DNA of 18,332 nucleotides from JANNHP01 sp031404455 (GTDB lineage Bacteria > Planctomycetota > JAJSAM01 > JAJVHW01), in contig JANNHP010000374.1 of assembly GCA_031404455.1 (NCBI GenBank), forward strand, positions 1 to 18,332. Reading direction: 5' to 3'. Positions 7,432 to 15,229 of the stretch are shown in pieces; within the stretch, counting starts at the first letter, position 1; each line of letters starts with the position of its first letter. Below the pieces are notes generated by a model, which saw nothing but the letters and a program-made list of their open reading frames with translations, was not told the origin of the DNA and did not search any database. The translations under genes were made by a program, and so were the position numbers.

Positions 7432-8813
7432 ACGCCCCGGTCGTCCCCGCGCTCCTCCTGCTGCTCCTCGCGGCCTTCTCCGTGTTCTTCGGAGGGCTCG
7501 AGGGTGCGGGGATGCTCGCGCTCACGGGCGCCTTCCTCGTGGCATTCGCGCTCGTCCTCTTCCGCCGCTCGACGACCGACGCCCGTTCCGTGCGCAACCG
7601 CCGCGCCGAGGACGACACGAACTTCCTCTGGATGGTGATCCTCTCCGGCGCGGCACTCCGCGTGGCGCTGGCGCTCGCCATGCGCATGACCGGCGCGAAC
7701 GAGGCGATTGCGCCCGACGAGGGGACGTTCCACGACAACGGCCTCTGGTTCGCCGCGTGGCTCCGCGGCGAGGTGTCGCAACCCTTCGCCTACAAGTGGG
7801 CCGGTTCCACGCAGGTCGGCTACTTCGCGCTCGTCGGCACGCTCTACTCGATGTTCGGCGAGTACCCCGTCGTCCCCGTGCTCCTGAACTGCGTGATGGG
7901 CGGACTCTGCGCGTATCCGGCGTACCTCATCGCGGGGCGGGTCTGCGGCCGCCGCGCGGGCCGCGTGTCGGCGCTCCTCGTCACGTTCTTCCCGTCGCTC
8001 GTGCTCTGGTCGGCGCTCCTCATCCGCGACGCTTGCGTCCTCTTCTTCCTCCTCTGGACGGCGAGTCTCGCGCAGTCGCTCATCACGCGATTCCGGTTCC
8101 GCACGCTCCTCGGACTCGTCGCGTGCCTCGCGGCGATCGCGACGCTGCGCTCGTACCTGCTCGCGCTGATGGCCGGCGCGATCGTCGTGTCGTTCCTCGT
8201 CGCGGGCGTCCGGAAACCCGTCCGCGCGATCGCGACGGCGCTCGCCTGCGGCGTCGCCGTCCTCGTGCTGATGAAGGCGGGCGATCTCGGCACCGACTAC
8301 CTGGGCGACGCGTCGCTCCGGAGTCTGGCGCTCCGGCGGCAGTACAACGCGCTCGGCGGCGAAGGCGGCATCGCGCTCGAGGGCTACGACCTCTCGACGC
8401 CGACGGGCGCCCTCTCGTACCTGCCCGTGGGTCTCGCGTGGTTCCTGCTCTCGCCCTTCCCGTGGCAGTACTCCGGACGCCAGGGGCTTGCGATCCCCGA
8501 GGTGCTCATCTGGTACGCGTGCATCCCGCTCGTGATCGTGGGCGCGGCGTACGCGCTGCGAAGGCGCCGCAAGCACGCGCTCGTGCCGCTCGTCGCGGGC
8601 ATCCTCGTGACGCTGCTCTACTCCCTCGTCGAGGGCAACGTCGGCATCATCTTCCGTCACCGCGCGCAGGCGCTCGCGCTGCTCCTGCCGTTCGCCGCGG
8701 TCGGCTGGGCGCGGCGCCGGGCGCGCGAGCGGGCGCGCCTCAGGAGCGCGACGGCCTCCGTGCGGCGGCGAAGCGTCCGCGCGCCGAGCAGACCCGCGCC
8801 GGCGCTCCCCTGA
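7428..8813 (+). CDS. Multi-pass membrane protein, GT-C (GT39/ArnT-like) glycosyltransferase candidate
   Basis: This 461-residue protein has about ten to twelve hydrophobic segments (the first at roughly 5-24, 27-46 and 66-86). After the third comes an acidic loop, PDEGTFHDN (96-104), where GT-C enzymes carry their catalytic Asp/Glu pair. FFPSLVLWSALLIRDA (187-202) follows in a later helix. Such enzymes use polyprenyl-phosphate sugars on the outer side of the membrane. The C-terminal 40 residues are Arg-rich and probably cytosolic. The same two motifs recur in the protein encoded from 17024, suggesting distant paralogues. The start is GTG 7428 in a GTGA overlap, with GGGAGG at 7412-7417. Wzy-type polymerase or ligase is an alternative, as no separate Wzy is recognisable. 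The GT-C call rests on motif position only. Confidence 0.7.
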   Translation: MNAPVVPALLLLLLAAFSVFFGGLEGAGMLALTGAFLVAFALVLFRRSTTDARSVRNRRAEDDTNFLWMVILSGAALRVALALAMRMTGANEAIAPDEGTFHDNGLWFAAWLRGEVSQPFAYKWAGSTQVGYFALVGTLYSMFGEYPVVPVLLNCVMGGLCAYPAYLIAGRVCGRRAGRVSALLVTFFPSLVLWSALLIRDACVLFFLLWTASLAQSLITRFRFRTLLGLVACLAAIATLRSYLLALMAGAIVVSFLVAGVRKPVRAIATALACGVAVLVLMKAGDLGTDYLGDASLRSLALRRQYNALGGEGGIALEGYDLSTPTGALSYLPVGLAWFLLSPFPWQYSGRQGLAIPEVLIWYACIPLVIVGAAYALRRRRKHALVPLVAGILVTLLYSLVEGNVGIIFRHRAQALALLLPFAAVGWARRRARERARLRSATASVRRRSVRAPSRPAPALP

Positions 8814-8815
8814 CG

Positions 8816-9925
8816 ATGCGCGCTCTCCTGCTCTCCACGCTTCCCCGCGAGGGACCGAGCGCGCGGCCGCGGCTCTATGCGTACGAGGCGCACCTGCGCC
8901 GCCGCGGGATCGAGCCCGTCTTCGCGCCGCTGCTCTCGTCGCGCGCGGCGCGGAGCTTCTACGCGCTCGGTCCCGCGGCGAAGACGCGGCGGCTCGCGTC
9001 CGCGGCCGCGGGCGCCCTCGGACGCCTCGCGAAACTGCTGGGCGCGGGCGGCTTCGACGTCGTCGTCGTGCACCGCGACCTCCTGCCGCGCGGCAACGCG
9101 CTCGCGCTGCGACTCCTCGAGCGCGCGAAGGTGCCGTGGGTGTTCGACTTCGACGACGCCATCTACCTCTCGCCGCGCGACTTCGTGGGAGAGGGCGAGA
9201 CGAGCCGCGACCGGATGTCGACGTCGAAGGACCCGTCCGAGATCGACGCGATCGTCGCGGGGGCGACGATCGTCCTCGCGGGCAACGAGACGATCGCCGC
9301 GTGGGCGCGCGAACGCTGCCGCGACGTGCGCATCCAGCCGACGCCGGTCGACACCGACGTCTTCCATCCGCCGCTGCGCCCCGAGTCCGTCGGCGCGGCG
9401 GGCGTCGTGGGATGGATCGGGAGCCCGACCGCCGCGTACTGCATCCGGTCGCTGCGCGCGGCGCTCGGACGTCTCGGGCACAGGCGGCGCTACGAGATGC
9501 ACGTCATCGGCGCGGGCGAACCCGTGGAGATCCCCGGCGTCCGCTGCGTCGAGCGACCGTGGAGTCTCGCGGACGAACCGGAGGAGTACCGCGCGCTGAC
9601 CGTCGGCCTCTATCCCTTGCCCGACAACGAGTGGACGCGCGGGAAGTGCGGCTACAAGGCGCTCGCTTACATGGCGAGCGGCGTGGTGCCGGTGGTCTCG
9701 CCCGTCGCCGTCAACGCCGAGATCGTGGAGCACGGCGTGCGCGGCTTCCACGCGCGGACCGACGACGAGTGGGTCGAGCACGTGGACCGTCTCCTCGGCG
9801 ACGCCGAGCTGCGCGCGGCGATGAGCGTCCGCGGCCGGGCGTACGTCGAGGCGAAGTACAGCGTTCGCGCGCTGCAGGACCCGTTCGCGCAAGCACTCCT
9901 CGACGCCGGGGGGCGCCGCGCGTGA
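8816..9925 (+). CDS. Glycosyltransferase family 4 enzyme
   Basis: This is a 369-residue GT-B glycosyltransferase of a well-known polysaccharide-locus subgroup. It shows VVVVHRDLLPRG (82-93), WVFDFDDAIYLSP (108-120), QPTPVDTDVFHP (174-185), GWIGSPTAAYCI (199-210), HVIGAGEP (229-236), GLYPLPDNEWTRGKCGYK (264-281) and LAYMASGVVPVVSPVAVN (283-300). The Lys-rich GKCGYKALAYMASG block is the nucleotide-sugar donor site. It probably adds one sugar during repeat-unit assembly at the inner membrane face. The frame is open from 7268, but that part overlaps the membrane-protein gene in another frame. ATG 8816 begins 2 nt after the previous stop and gives the expected beta-strand MRALLLSTLP. No Shine-Dalgarno is evident, so translation is probably coupled. 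The stop overlaps the deacetylase GTG. Confidence 0.9.
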   Translation: MRALLLSTLPREGPSARPRLYAYEAHLRRRGIEPVFAPLLSSRAARSFYALGPAAKTRRLASAAAGALGRLAKLLGAGGFDVVVVHRDLLPRGNALALRLLERAKVPWVFDFDDAIYLSPRDFVGEGETSRDRMSTSKDPSEIDAIVAGATIVLAGNETIAAWARERCRDVRIQPTPVDTDVFHPPLRPESVGAAGVVGWIGSPTAAYCIRSLRAALGRLGHRRRYEMHVIGAGEPVEIPGVRCVERPWSLADEPEEYRALTVGLYPLPDNEWTRGKCGYKALAYMASGVVPVVSPVAVNAEIVEHGVRGFHARTDDEWVEHVDRLLGDAELRAAMSVRGRAYVEAKYSVRALQDPFAQALLDAGGRRA

Positions 9926-10866
9926 GCGGAGCGTTCACGCTGTCGGTCGACGTCGAGGGCCTCTGGGGACTCTTCTTCGTCCGCTCGTACGTGGACGATC
10001 CGAGCGCCGCGACCGCCGGGCGGGCCGCGCTTCCGCGCATGCTCGAACTCCTCGCCGAGCGGCGGATGCAGGCGACGTTCGCGTTCGTCGGGCACCTCTT
10101 CCTCGACCGCTGCGGACCGTGGAAGGGCGACGCGCATCCCGACGCGCCGCGACCGCGATATCCCTGGTACGACCGCGACTGGTACTCCGACGATCCGGGC
10201 GGCTCCGAGGACTCGCACCCGCTCTGGTACGCGCGTTCGCAGGCGCTCGCGACCGCCGCGGCCGGCCACGACGTGGGCGCGCACGGCTTCGCGCACGCGA
10301 TCCTCGACCCCGCGTGCGTCGGCGCCGACGTCGCCGACGCCGAGTTCTCGCTCGCGCAGGACGCCGCGCGTGCGGCCGGTCTTCCGCCGCTCCGCTCGTT
10401 CGTCTTTCCCCAGAACGTGGTCGGCCACGCGGACCGTCTCGCCGCGGCGGGTTTCACGTGCTACCGCGAGAGCGACGGCGGACGCGGCGCGCGCGCGGGC
10501 CCGCCGGGCGGCCTGCGGCGCGCGCGGAACCTCGCGGAGCACGCGCTCGCGGCGGCGCCGTCCGTCGGACGTCCCGTGCGCCGCGCCGAGGGAGTCGTCG
10601 CGTTGCCGTCGTCCTTCCCGCTCCTCGGCCGCGAGGGAATCCGCAAGGCGGTCACGCGGTCCGCGCGCGTGGCCCGCGTGGAGAAGGGACTCGATGCGGC
10701 GGCGAAAGACGGCGCGATGCTGCACGTGTGGACGCACCCGCACGCCTTCGCCGACGACGCGTCGATCGCCGATCTCGCGGCGGTGCTCGACGCCGTCGCG
10801 CGCCGCCGCGACCGGGGCGACATCCTCGTGCTGACGATGGCGGAGGCCGCGGCCCGTGCCGTCTGA
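9922..10866 (+). CDS. Polysaccharide deacetylase (NodB-homology, CE4-like)
   Basis: This 314-residue protein belongs to the polysaccharide deacetylase superfamily, which removes N- or O-acetyl groups from sugars with a metal bound by Asp-His-His. Visible motifs are TLSVDVEG (6-13, catalytic Asp10), ATFAFVGHLF (51-60), GHDVGAHGFAH (115-125; metal ligands His121 and His125), RSFVFPQN (158-165) and HVWTHPHAF near the C-terminus. SVDVE plus HG(F/Y)xH, rather than TFDDG plus H(S/T)xxH, places it with the deacetylases of exopolysaccharide loci. No signal peptide is present, so it may act on lipid-linked intermediates in the cytosol or depend on a non-classical route. An insertion rich in Trp, Tyr and Asp (about 75-100) is typical of this subgroup. 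The start is GTG 9922 in a GTGA overlap. Confidence 0.87.
   Translation: MSGAFTLSVDVEGLWGLFFVRSYVDDPSAATAGRAALPRMLELLAERRMQATFAFVGHLFLDRCGPWKGDAHPDAPRPRYPWYDRDWYSDDPGGSEDSHPLWYARSQALATAAAGHDVGAHGFAHAILDPACVGADVADAEFSLAQDAARAAGLPPLRSFVFPQNVVGHADRLAAAGFTCYRESDGGRGARAGPPGGLRRARNLAEHALAAAPSVGRPVRRAEGVVALPSSFPLLGREGIRKAVTRSARVARVEKGLDAAAKDGAMLHVWTHPHAFADDASIADLAAVLDAVARRRDRGDILVLTMAEAAARAV
10842..10846 (+). promoter_or_regulatory. Shine-Dalgarno GGAGG for the methyltransferase
   Basis: GGAGG lies 9 nt before the GTG at 10856, inside the end of the deacetylase gene. It supports this GTG as the start despite the 11-nt gene overlap. Confidence 0.6.
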
Positions 10867-11725
10867 GATCCGCTGTCCGCTCTGCGGCGGACCGAGCTCG
10901 CGCGAGGTCGCCGTCGTCACTCGGTGGAGTCCGCCGCTCCGCATCGTCCGCTGTGACGCGTGCTCGCTGCTCTTCATGAACCCGCGACCGTCGGCGGAGG
11001 AACTCGTGCGCCTCTACGGCGACGCGTTCTACGCCGGGCTCGCCGAGTACTCCTACGGCGACGAGCGCAAGTGCGAGCCGCAGGTCCGCGTCCGCGCGGC
11101 CGGACGTCTCGCGCGCATCGAGCGCACGCTCGCGGCGGACGGCGTCGCGACGCGGCGCGTCGTCGAACTCGGCTCCGCGTACGGTGTGTTCCTCGACGAG
11201 GCGCGGCGCCGCGGATGGACCGTGACGGGCTGCGACGTCTCGCAGGACGCGGCGACGTGGACGCGCGAGCATCGAGGCATCGACGTGCGCGAGTGCGACC
11301 TCGCCGACGCTGGACTCGCCGCGTCGAGCGCGGATCTCGTCACGGGCAGCGAGGTGATCGAGCACCTCGCCGACCCCGTGCGCACCGCGCGCGCCGCGTT
11401 CGACGTGCTCGCGCCCGGCGGCGTCGTCCTCTTCTCGACGGCGAACGCGGCGAGTCTCGCCCGCCTTGCCCGCGGCGCGGACTGGGGCTACTACCTCCCC
11501 GGGCACGTGGTGCTCTGGAGCGCGACGACGCTCGCGCGCCTCCTCGCGTCGGTGGGCTTCCGGGACGTCCGCGTCACCGCGGGCGACGAACGCGGCCTCG
11601 CGAACTTCGGCGAATTCCGCCGCGCAGGCGGGCCGGGTTCGACGCTCGGATGGCTTGCGCGCCGCGTCCGTCTCGGCGGCTTCACGCTCGGGGCGGGGAT
11701 GGTCGGCGAGGGGCGCAAGCGATGA
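10856..11725 (+). CDS. SAM-dependent methyltransferase with N-terminal zinc-binding cysteines
   Basis: This 289-residue class I methyltransferase (Methyltransf_23-like) starts with a four-cysteine zinc site: CPLC (7-10) and CDAC (33-36), followed by the family-typical LLFMNPRPSAEELVRLYG (38-55). The Rossmann part has motif I ELGSAYG (104-110), CDVS (126-129), and EVIEHLADP (166-174), with LAPGGVVLFSTANAASL after it and PGHVVLWSATTLARLL further on, the standard order for UbiG-like enzymes. It probably methylates a sugar or the glycan end group, given its neighbours. The substrate is unknown. GTG 10856 is favoured by the GGAGG site and because it places the zinc cluster at the very N-terminus. 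The gene overlaps the deacetylase by 11 nt. Confidence 0.88.
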   Translation: MPSEIRCPLCGGPSSREVAVVTRWSPPLRIVRCDACSLLFMNPRPSAEELVRLYGDAFYAGLAEYSYGDERKCEPQVRVRAAGRLARIERTLAADGVATRRVVELGSAYGVFLDEARRRGWTVTGCDVSQDAATWTREHRGIDVRECDLADAGLAASSADLVTGSEVIEHLADPVRTARAAFDVLAPGGVVLFSTANAASLARLARGADWGYYLPGHVVLWSATTLARLLASVGFRDVRVTAGDERGLANFGEFRRAGGPGSTLGWLARRVRLGGFTLGAGMVGEGRKR

Positions 11726-11738
11726 TGCAGGTGACGTC

Positions 11739-12695
11739 ATGAAGATCGTGATCCCCGGCGGGACCGGAGCGCTCGGCGCGACGCTGGTTGCGTCGCTGAC
11801 GCGCGACGGACACGACGTCGTCGTGCTCTCGCGCGGCGGGACGAGCGACGCTCGCGTCGTCTCCTGGGACGCCAGGACGCTCGGCCCGTGGGCGGGCGAG
11901 ATCGACGGCGCGGACGCGGTGATCAACCTCGCCGGGCGCAGCGTCGACTGCCGGTACTCGAAGGAGAATCTCCGCCAGATGATGGACTCGCGCGTCGAGT
12001 CGACACGCGCCGTCGGCGACGCGATCGCGCGAGCCGCGAGGCCGCCGCGCGTGTGGCTCCAGATGAGCACCGCCACCATCTACGCCCATCGATTCGACGC
12101 CGCGAACGACGAGGCGACGGGCGTCCTCGGCGGCGGCGAGCCCGGCGCGCCGCGCCGCTGGGACGCGAGCATCGCGATCGCGAAGGCGTGGGAGCGCGAA
12201 CTCGCCGCCGCGCCGACGCCGCGAACGAGGAAGGTCGCGATGCGCACGTCGATGGTGATGATCCCGCACGGGCACGGGGCCTTCGCGCCGCTCCACCGCC
12301 TCGCCCGGTTGGGTCTCGGCGGCGCGATCGGCAGCGGGCGCCAGTACATGTCTTGGATGCACGGCCGCGACTTCGTTCGCGCGGTCGGATGGCTCCTCGC
12401 TCACGACGAGATCGCCGGCGCCGTCAACCTTGCCGCGCCGGAACCGCTGCCGCAGTGCGAGTTCGCGCGCATCCTGCGCGAGGCGTGCGGCGTGCGCCTC
12501 GGCCTGCCGACGCCCCGATGGCTGCTCGAGATCGGCTGCCTCGTGCTGCGCACGGAGTCCGAACTCGTGCTGAAGAGCCGCCGCGTCGTTCCGGGCCGTC
12601 TCCTCGGCGCCGGCTTCGAGTTCGAGTTCCAGGACTGGCGCTCGGCGGCCAGCGACTTGGTCGCAGCCTCCCGGGCGTCGCAGCCTCCTGCGTAG
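11739..12695 (+). CDS. TIGR01777-family NAD(P)-dependent epimerase/dehydratase-like protein
   Basis: This 318-residue protein is an extended short-chain dehydrogenase of the TIGR01777 (YfcH-like) family. The N-terminal Rossmann fold has GGTGALG (7-13). NLAGRSVDCRYSKENL (63-78) and SRVESTRAV (84-92) follow, both family signatures. MSTATIY (109-115) occupies the catalytic strand, but no standard YxxxK follows, as is usual in this family. The C-terminal DUF1731-like part contains MHGRDFVRAVGWLL, TESELVLKSRRVVPGRLL and GAGFEFEFQDW. The true reaction of the family is not established; in this locus a sugar-nucleotide modification is plausible, but it may be unrelated to the glycan. AGGTGA (11729-11734) serves as ribosome site 4 nt before ATG 11739. 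The gap to the methyltransferase is 13 nt. It ends with TAG, and 33 nt follow before the next gene. Confidence 0.87.
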   Translation: MKIVIPGGTGALGATLVASLTRDGHDVVVLSRGGTSDARVVSWDARTLGPWAGEIDGADAVINLAGRSVDCRYSKENLRQMMDSRVESTRAVGDAIARAARPPRVWLQMSTATIYAHRFDAANDEATGVLGGGEPGAPRRWDASIAIAKAWERELAAAPTPRTRKVAMRTSMVMIPHGHGAFAPLHRLARLGLGGAIGSGRQYMSWMHGRDFVRAVGWLLAHDEIAGAVNLAAPEPLPQCEFARILREACGVRLGLPTPRWLLEIGCLVLRTESELVLKSRRVVPGRLLGAGFEFEFQDWRSAASDLVAASRASQPPA

Positions 12696-12728
12696 CGTCC
12701 GCCGGGCGAGATGCGATGATGCCGCCCC

Positions 12729-14054
12729 ATGACCCGCGTGCTCGTCCTCACGTTCGCGCCGCTGCCCGCGGCTGGGCGGTCCACGCCCGGGTCGGGCGCG
12801 CGGGCCCATGAGATGGCGCGGGCGCTCGCGCGCGCGGGGCTCGCGGCGACGCTGCTCGCGCCCGCGCGCGGAGACGACGTCGCCGGCGTGGACGTCACGG
12901 AGTTCGCTGGCGCGGGTCCGTCGCAACTGCCGGCCGGCTTCGACGCATACGTCGTCCCCCTCGGATGGTTCGGCGCGGGCGCGCCGCGGCCCGCGACGGG
13001 GCTCGTCGTCGCCGACGTCTACGACCAGACGCTCTTCTCGTACGCGCAGCGCGACCCCGAGACGCCCGACGGCCTCCTCGCGTACGAGAGCCGCATCCAC
13101 GAGACGGCGGCGACGCTGCTCGCGGCCGACGTCGTCCTCCACGCGGGCCGCGCGTCGCGCCACGCGCTGCTCGGCATGCTCGCGCTCCTCGGCCGGATCG
13201 CGCCCGGTCACGCCGATCCGGGGGACGACCTCGTCGACGTGCCGCTCGGCGCGGCGCCGCCGCCGTCCGCGCCTGCGATCGTCACCAGCCCGCCGCTGCC
13301 AGCGGACGCCGAAGTCGTGCTGTGGCCGTCGGGGACGTACGTCTTCTTCGACGCGGAGCGCGCGCTCGCGGCGTTCGAGATCGTCGCGTCGCGGCGTCCG
13401 AACGCGCACCTGCTCGTCGCCGGAGGACTCGGACCCGATCCCTCGGCCGCCGACCGCGCGAACTTCGAGCGGTTCGCCGCGCGGGTGAAGACGTCGCCCG
13501 CGGCGGCGCGCATCCACTTCGCCGCGTGGCAACCGTACGCGTCGCGCGGCGGCGTCTACGCGGCGGCGCGCGTTGCCGTGGTGCTGACGCGCGCGGGACC
13601 CGAGGACGAGTTGTCGTGGCGCAACCGCGTCGTGGACGCGATCGCGGCGGGCCTTCCGGTGGTCGTGGACGGCGAGAGCGAACTCTCGCGCGTGGTGCTC
13701 GACGCCGGGGCCGGAATCGCAGTGGAACGCAGCGCGGAGGCCGCCGCCGCAGCCATCGAGTCGCTCCTCGCGGACGACGCGCGCCGCGCCGCGTGCGCGG
13801 ACGCTGCTAGGCGTCTCGCCGCCGGGCCGTTCTCGTGGGACGCGTGCGTCGCGCCGCTCGTCGCGCGGATACGCGCCGGGCGCCGCGACCACGGCGGACT
13901 CGCGCCTGCGCCGGTCGGTGCCGTGCGCCTGCGCCGCAGGAAGTGGGGCAGCCCGCTGCACCGCGCGGAGGTGTCGCTGAAGCTGCGCGGGCCGCTCGGC
14001 TTCGTCGCGCACGGACTGCGGCGCGCCGCGCGGCGCGGGGGCGAGGCGAAGTGA
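12729..14054 (+). CDS. Glycosyltransferase family 4-like enzyme
   Basis: This 441-residue GT-B protein probably adds a sugar to the growing glycan. The N-terminal strand VLVLTFAPLP (4-13) and GSGARAHEMARALARAG (21-37) fit the GT4 acceptor domain, with VVADVYDQTLFSY (93-105) after it. The donor half has VVLWPSGTYVFFDAERAL and HLLVAGGLGPD. A well-kept C-terminal block reads LSWRNRVVDAIAAGLPVVV, then GESELSRVVLDAGAGIAV, a pattern shared with GT4 enzymes that bind UDP- or GDP-sugars. About 70 C-terminal residues are basic (RLRRRKWGSPLHRAEVSLK) and may bind the membrane surface. The start ATG 12729 has no Shine-Dalgarno; GATGAT (12715-12720) could be a -10 box 8 nt upstream. The stop overlaps the ATP-grasp gene. 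Confidence 0.8.
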   Translation: MTRVLVLTFAPLPAAGRSTPGSGARAHEMARALARAGLAATLLAPARGDDVAGVDVTEFAGAGPSQLPAGFDAYVVPLGWFGAGAPRPATGLVVADVYDQTLFSYAQRDPETPDGLLAYESRIHETAATLLAADVVLHAGRASRHALLGMLALLGRIAPGHADPGDDLVDVPLGAAPPPSAPAIVTSPPLPADAEVVLWPSGTYVFFDAERALAAFEIVASRRPNAHLLVAGGLGPDPSAADRANFERFAARVKTSPAAARIHFAAWQPYASRGGVYAAARVAVVLTRAGPEDELSWRNRVVDAIAAGLPVVVDGESELSRVVLDAGAGIAVERSAEAAAAAIESLLADDARRAACADAARRLAAGPFSWDACVAPLVARIRAGRRDHGGLAPAPVGAVRLRRRKWGSPLHRAEVSLKLRGPLGFVAHGLRRAARRGGEAK

Positions 14055-15229
14055 AGGCGCTCGTCCTCTCCGCGGAGACGCCGAGCGCCTGCGCGGTCGT
14101 GCGGTCGCTCTTCGCCGTGGGCTTCGAGGTGACGGTGCTCGCCGAGGCGTGGCACTCGCCGGCGGGACTCTCGCGCTGCTGCGCGCACTCGCGCACCGTC
14201 GGCGTGTGGAAGGCGGCGGATCTCGAGTCGCTCGTGACCGGACTCGCCCCCGACGTCGTCGTCCCCGCGACCGAGGCGGACCTCGTGCGTCTCGAATCGG
14301 TGCGCCGGCGGATCGAGTTGCGCGCGAAGATCGTCGCGCCGACGTCGGAGGCGCTCGACGAATCGATCGACAAGACGTTCACGTCGCGCGCGGCCGAGGC
14401 GCTCGGCGTCGCCATCCCCGAGCAGTGGATTCTCGGCGCGCGCGACCGTGGGATCGACGAGGCGCCGGCGCCGTTCCCGCTCGTCGTCAAGCCGGCGCGC
14501 TCGCGCGTGCTGCGTCGCGACGGCACGGTGTGGGGAGGTACGGCGGCGTACGTCGCGGACCTCGAGGCGCTGCGCACCGCTCGCGCGGCGCATGCGGCGG
14601 CGGACGTGGACACGATCGTGCAGCGGCCCGTCGCGGGCCTGCCGATGCTCGCGTCGGTGCTCCTGCGCGACGACGGCGCGCCGTCGCTCGTCTTCGTCCA
14701 CCGCCGCGTGCGCGAATCGCGGCCGGAGGGCGGGCCGAGCGCCTGCGCGATCTCGGTCGAGCCGGATCCGCTCTTCGTCGATCCCGCGGTGAACCTCGCG
14801 CGGGCGCTCGGACTCCTCGGCGTGCCGGCGCAGTTCGAGTTCCGCGTGCCGCCCGGCGGGCCGCCCGTGCTCCTCGACGTCAACCCGCGGCCGTGGGGCA
14901 CGCTCGGACTCGCTCTCGACTGCGGCGTGAACTTCTACGGACTCGCCGCGCGCCACGCGATGGGCGATCCGCTGCCCGTCCCGCCGCAGCCTTATCGCGC
15001 AGGGATCGAGCGGCACTACCTTCCGTTCGAACTCCTGCGCGCGTGGACCGTCTGCTTCGGCAAGCCCGCGCCCGGATTCTCCGGTCCGTGGCCCGACAAG
15101 GCCGCCGCGGCGTTCGAGTGGATCTCGTCCCCGGCCGACGGACTCGTCGGCAAGCTCGACGATCCGCTTCCGGCGCTCGGCGACGTCGTCCGCCTCGCGG
15201 TGCGTGCGCTCGCCGGGAGTTCGAGTTGA
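14051..15229 (+). CDS. ATP-grasp ligase, carbamoyl-phosphate-synthase-like fold
   Basis: This 392-residue protein has the ATP-grasp layout. A pre-ATP-grasp domain (1-105) carries ALVLSAETPSACAVVRSL and DVVVPATEADLVRLE. IDKTFTSRAAEALGVAIP (106-123) follows; its Lys108 is the usual start of the ATP-binding lobe. PLVVKPARSRV (143-153) holds Lys147. QFEFRV (261-266, Glu263) and LLDVNPRPWGTL (274-285, Asn278) supply the Mg-ATP ligands. Such enzymes form a C-N or C-O bond through an acyl-phosphate. In polysaccharide loci they are proposed to attach amino acids or other carboxylates to sugars, but the substrate here is not readable. The start is GTG 14051 in a GTGA overlap with the preceding glycosyltransferase. 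The stop overlaps the next gene as TTGA. Confidence 0.85.
   Translation: MKALVLSAETPSACAVVRSLFAVGFEVTVLAEAWHSPAGLSRCCAHSRTVGVWKAADLESLVTGLAPDVVVPATEADLVRLESVRRRIELRAKIVAPTSEALDESIDKTFTSRAAEALGVAIPEQWILGARDRGIDEAPAPFPLVVKPARSRVLRRDGTVWGGTAAYVADLEALRTARAAHAAADVDTIVQRPVAGLPMLASVLLRDDGAPSLVFVHRRVRESRPEGGPSACAISVEPDPLFVDPAVNLARALGLLGVPAQFEFRVPPGGPPVLLDVNPRPWGTLGLALDCGVNFYGLAARHAMGDPLPVPPQPYRAGIERHYLPFELLRAWTVCFGKPAPGFSGPWPDKAAAAFEWISSPADGLVGKLDDPLPALGDVVRLAVRALAGSSS
15215..15219 (+). promoter_or_regulatory. Shine-Dalgarno GGGAG supporting a TTG start
   Basis: GGGAG lies 6 nt before the TTG at 15226 and makes this rare start codon credible. No ATG or GTG is close by in the frame. Confidence 0.55.

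Noticed and set aside
11722..11742. Six-residue reading frame between methyltransferase and epimerase genes
   Set aside because: It is too short to support as a gene. It overlaps both neighbours and may at most assist translational coupling.
11682..14012. 776-codon - strand frame opposite the epimerase and glycosyltransferase
   Set aside because: It is an antisense shadow spanning two real genes, without recognisable domains.
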